From Paenilisteria portnoyi (GTDB lineage Bacteria > Bacillota > Bacilli > Lactobacillales > Listeriaceae), in contig NZ_JAASTT010000006.1 in the NCBI RefSeq assembly GCF_014322795.1, positions 1 through 64,000 on the forward strand: a stretch of 64,000 nt of DNA. The letters run 5' to 3'. Under the pieces are notes generated by a model. It saw only the letters and a list, made by a program, of their open reading frames with translations. It was not told where the DNA came from and did no database searches. Shown here piece after piece: positions 63,097-64,000 of the stretch (its first letter is position 1; the number at the start of each line of letters is the position of its first letter). The translations under genes and the position numbers were made by a program.

Positions 63097-64000
63097 CTAT
63101 TCCCCCGTCTCCATCACCGATTTCATAAACCTACCAAACGCGCGGTTTCCATTCTCCGTATCCTTAAAAACACCAGCATCCGTCAACACTTGCAGAAACA
63201 CCTTCCCAACCTCCTGCTGTAAAAAGTAATCCACCGTCTCCGCTTCAAAGCCACCATCACGCCCCAATTCGTCCGCCCATTCCCTATGATAATCCGCCAT
63301 CTCATTCGGCTGATCCAACAAGTAATGCGCAACCTCCTCAAGCTCCGGCTTCAAACGCGGCGGCAATACCGCAAGCCCCATCACCTCAATCAGGCCAATA
63401 TTCTCCTTCTTAATATGATGTAACGTTTGGTGTGGATGAAAAAGCCCGTCAGGATGCTCCGCTGTCCGCCGATTATTCCGCAACACCAGCGACAACTCAA
63501 ACAACGATTCCCCGTCCACCACACAACGATTCGCAATCGGCGTAATCGTATTATGCCTTTCCTTACCACTATACGCCAAAATTCCAACCGATGCATCCGA
63601 ATAACCCTTCCATTTTTGCAAAATCGCATCCGCCGCATCCACAATCGCCGTCGCACTCGCCGAACGCAATCGAATCACCGACATCGGCCATTTCACAATT
63701 TCCACCGTCACATCCGGAAAAGCCTCCCACAAATAATTCGGAAAAGCCTTATGTACAGGCGCTTTCACCATCGCAAACTGGTGCCCGCCACCCTGATAAT
63801 GATCATGCGATAAAATCGACCCACCAACAATCGGCAAATCCGCATTCGATCCTACAAAATAATCCGGAAACTGCCTCGTAATCTCGACTAACCGAGCAAA
63901 TGTCTCCCGCTCAATCACCATTGGCCGATGCTCCGCCGAAAGGAAAATACAGTGCTCATCATAATACGCATACGGCGAATATTGCAATCCCCACACCTCA
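63097..64000 (-). CDS. galT: Galactose-1-phosphate uridylyltransferase, class II (partial)
   Basis: Exchanges UDP between glucose and galactose 1-phosphates in the Leloir pathway. The window shows about 300 C-terminal residues; the frame is open to the right edge. [23 protein letters not shown] and [29 protein letters not shown] are typical of the Firmicute-type (class II) enzyme, which is about 490 residues long. Co-transcribed with galM. Confidence 0.94.
   Translation of the reverse strand, partial: EVWGLQYSPYAYYDEHCIFLSAEHRPMVIERETFARLVEITRQFPDYFVGSNADLPIVGGSILSHDHYQGGGHQFAMVKAPVHKAFPNYLWEAFPDVTVEIVKWPMSVIRLRSASATAIVDAADAILQKWKGYSDASVGILAYSGKERHNTITPIANRCVVDGESLFELSLVLRNNRRTAEHPDGLFHPHQTLHHIKKENIGLIEVMGLAVLPPRLKPELEEVAHYLLDQPNEMADYHREWADELGRDGGFEAETVDYFLQQEVGKVFLQVLTDAGVFKDTENGNRAFGRFMKSVMETGE

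Overview
The window comes from a low-G+C Gram-positive of the Listeriaceae. The order ssrA, smpB, rnr, est, secG, eno-gpmI-tpiA-pgk-gap-cggR, rpoN, tRNA-Arg, clpP, namA, whiA-yvcK-rapZ matches the order I know from Listeria chromosomes. The tmRNA tag (GKTNNNLAFAA) also fits. It is probably not L. monocytogenes: it has a lipA-lipM lipoate synthesis pair and an agr-type locus beside clpP. I name only the family or genus with confidence. Almost all genes lie on the minus strand.

Layout. 1-9.2 kb: a frameshifted secreted-protein gene, tmRNA/SmpB/RNase R (trans-translation and RNA quality control), an esterase, SecG, an ECF41 sigma factor with its carboxymuconolactone-decarboxylase-like partner, and two more alpha/beta hydrolases. 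9.5-10.9 kb: small secreted and membrane proteins. 11-18.2 kb: lower-glycolysis operon led by the repressor CggR with its operator. 18.5-25 kb: sigma-54, a dipeptidase, an MMPL exporter with a TetR regulator, and UV-damage endonuclease. 25-35 kb is accessory: a secreted amidase-like protein, a transporter, a GNAT toxin-antitoxin pair, a large nuclease-NTPase that looks like a defence protein, and a type VII (LXG) toxin/immunity operon, ending at tRNA-Arg and clpP.

36-47.3 kb is the most unusual part. A complete agrB-agrD-agrC-agrA system (agrD is only 54 codons) stands next to a second operon. That operon has a response regulator, three AgrC-like membrane receptors that keep the phospho-acceptor histidine motif but have no ATPase domain, and a kinase that has the ATPase domain but glutamine in place of the histidine and whose membrane domain is split over two genes. 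The parts look complementary, as if receptors and catalytic subunit must work in trans. Five promoters in this region share one geometry: two CGTTCAGGAC-like direct repeats 21 bp apart, then exactly 29 nt to a -10 box. They sit before the agr operon, before the split-kinase operon, before a 55-codon membrane peptide, before a secreted protein plus 31-codon peptide, and before a lipoprotein. This looks like one LytTR-controlled quorum-sensing regulon.

48-64 kb: NamA, WhiA/YvcK/RapZ, a large secreted Ig-like repeat protein, lipA-lipM, a frameshifted Rgg/PlcR-like regulator, a DNA glycosylase, and phosphoglucomutase, LacI-type regulator, galM and galT (the last cut by the window edge) for galactose use.

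A 147-bp hairpin element occurs twice in full (before ssrA and in the clpP leader) and once in part (at the end of the MMPL gene). Its core is conserved while its long arms differ yet still pair. No CRISPR array, rRNA or insertion sequence was seen.
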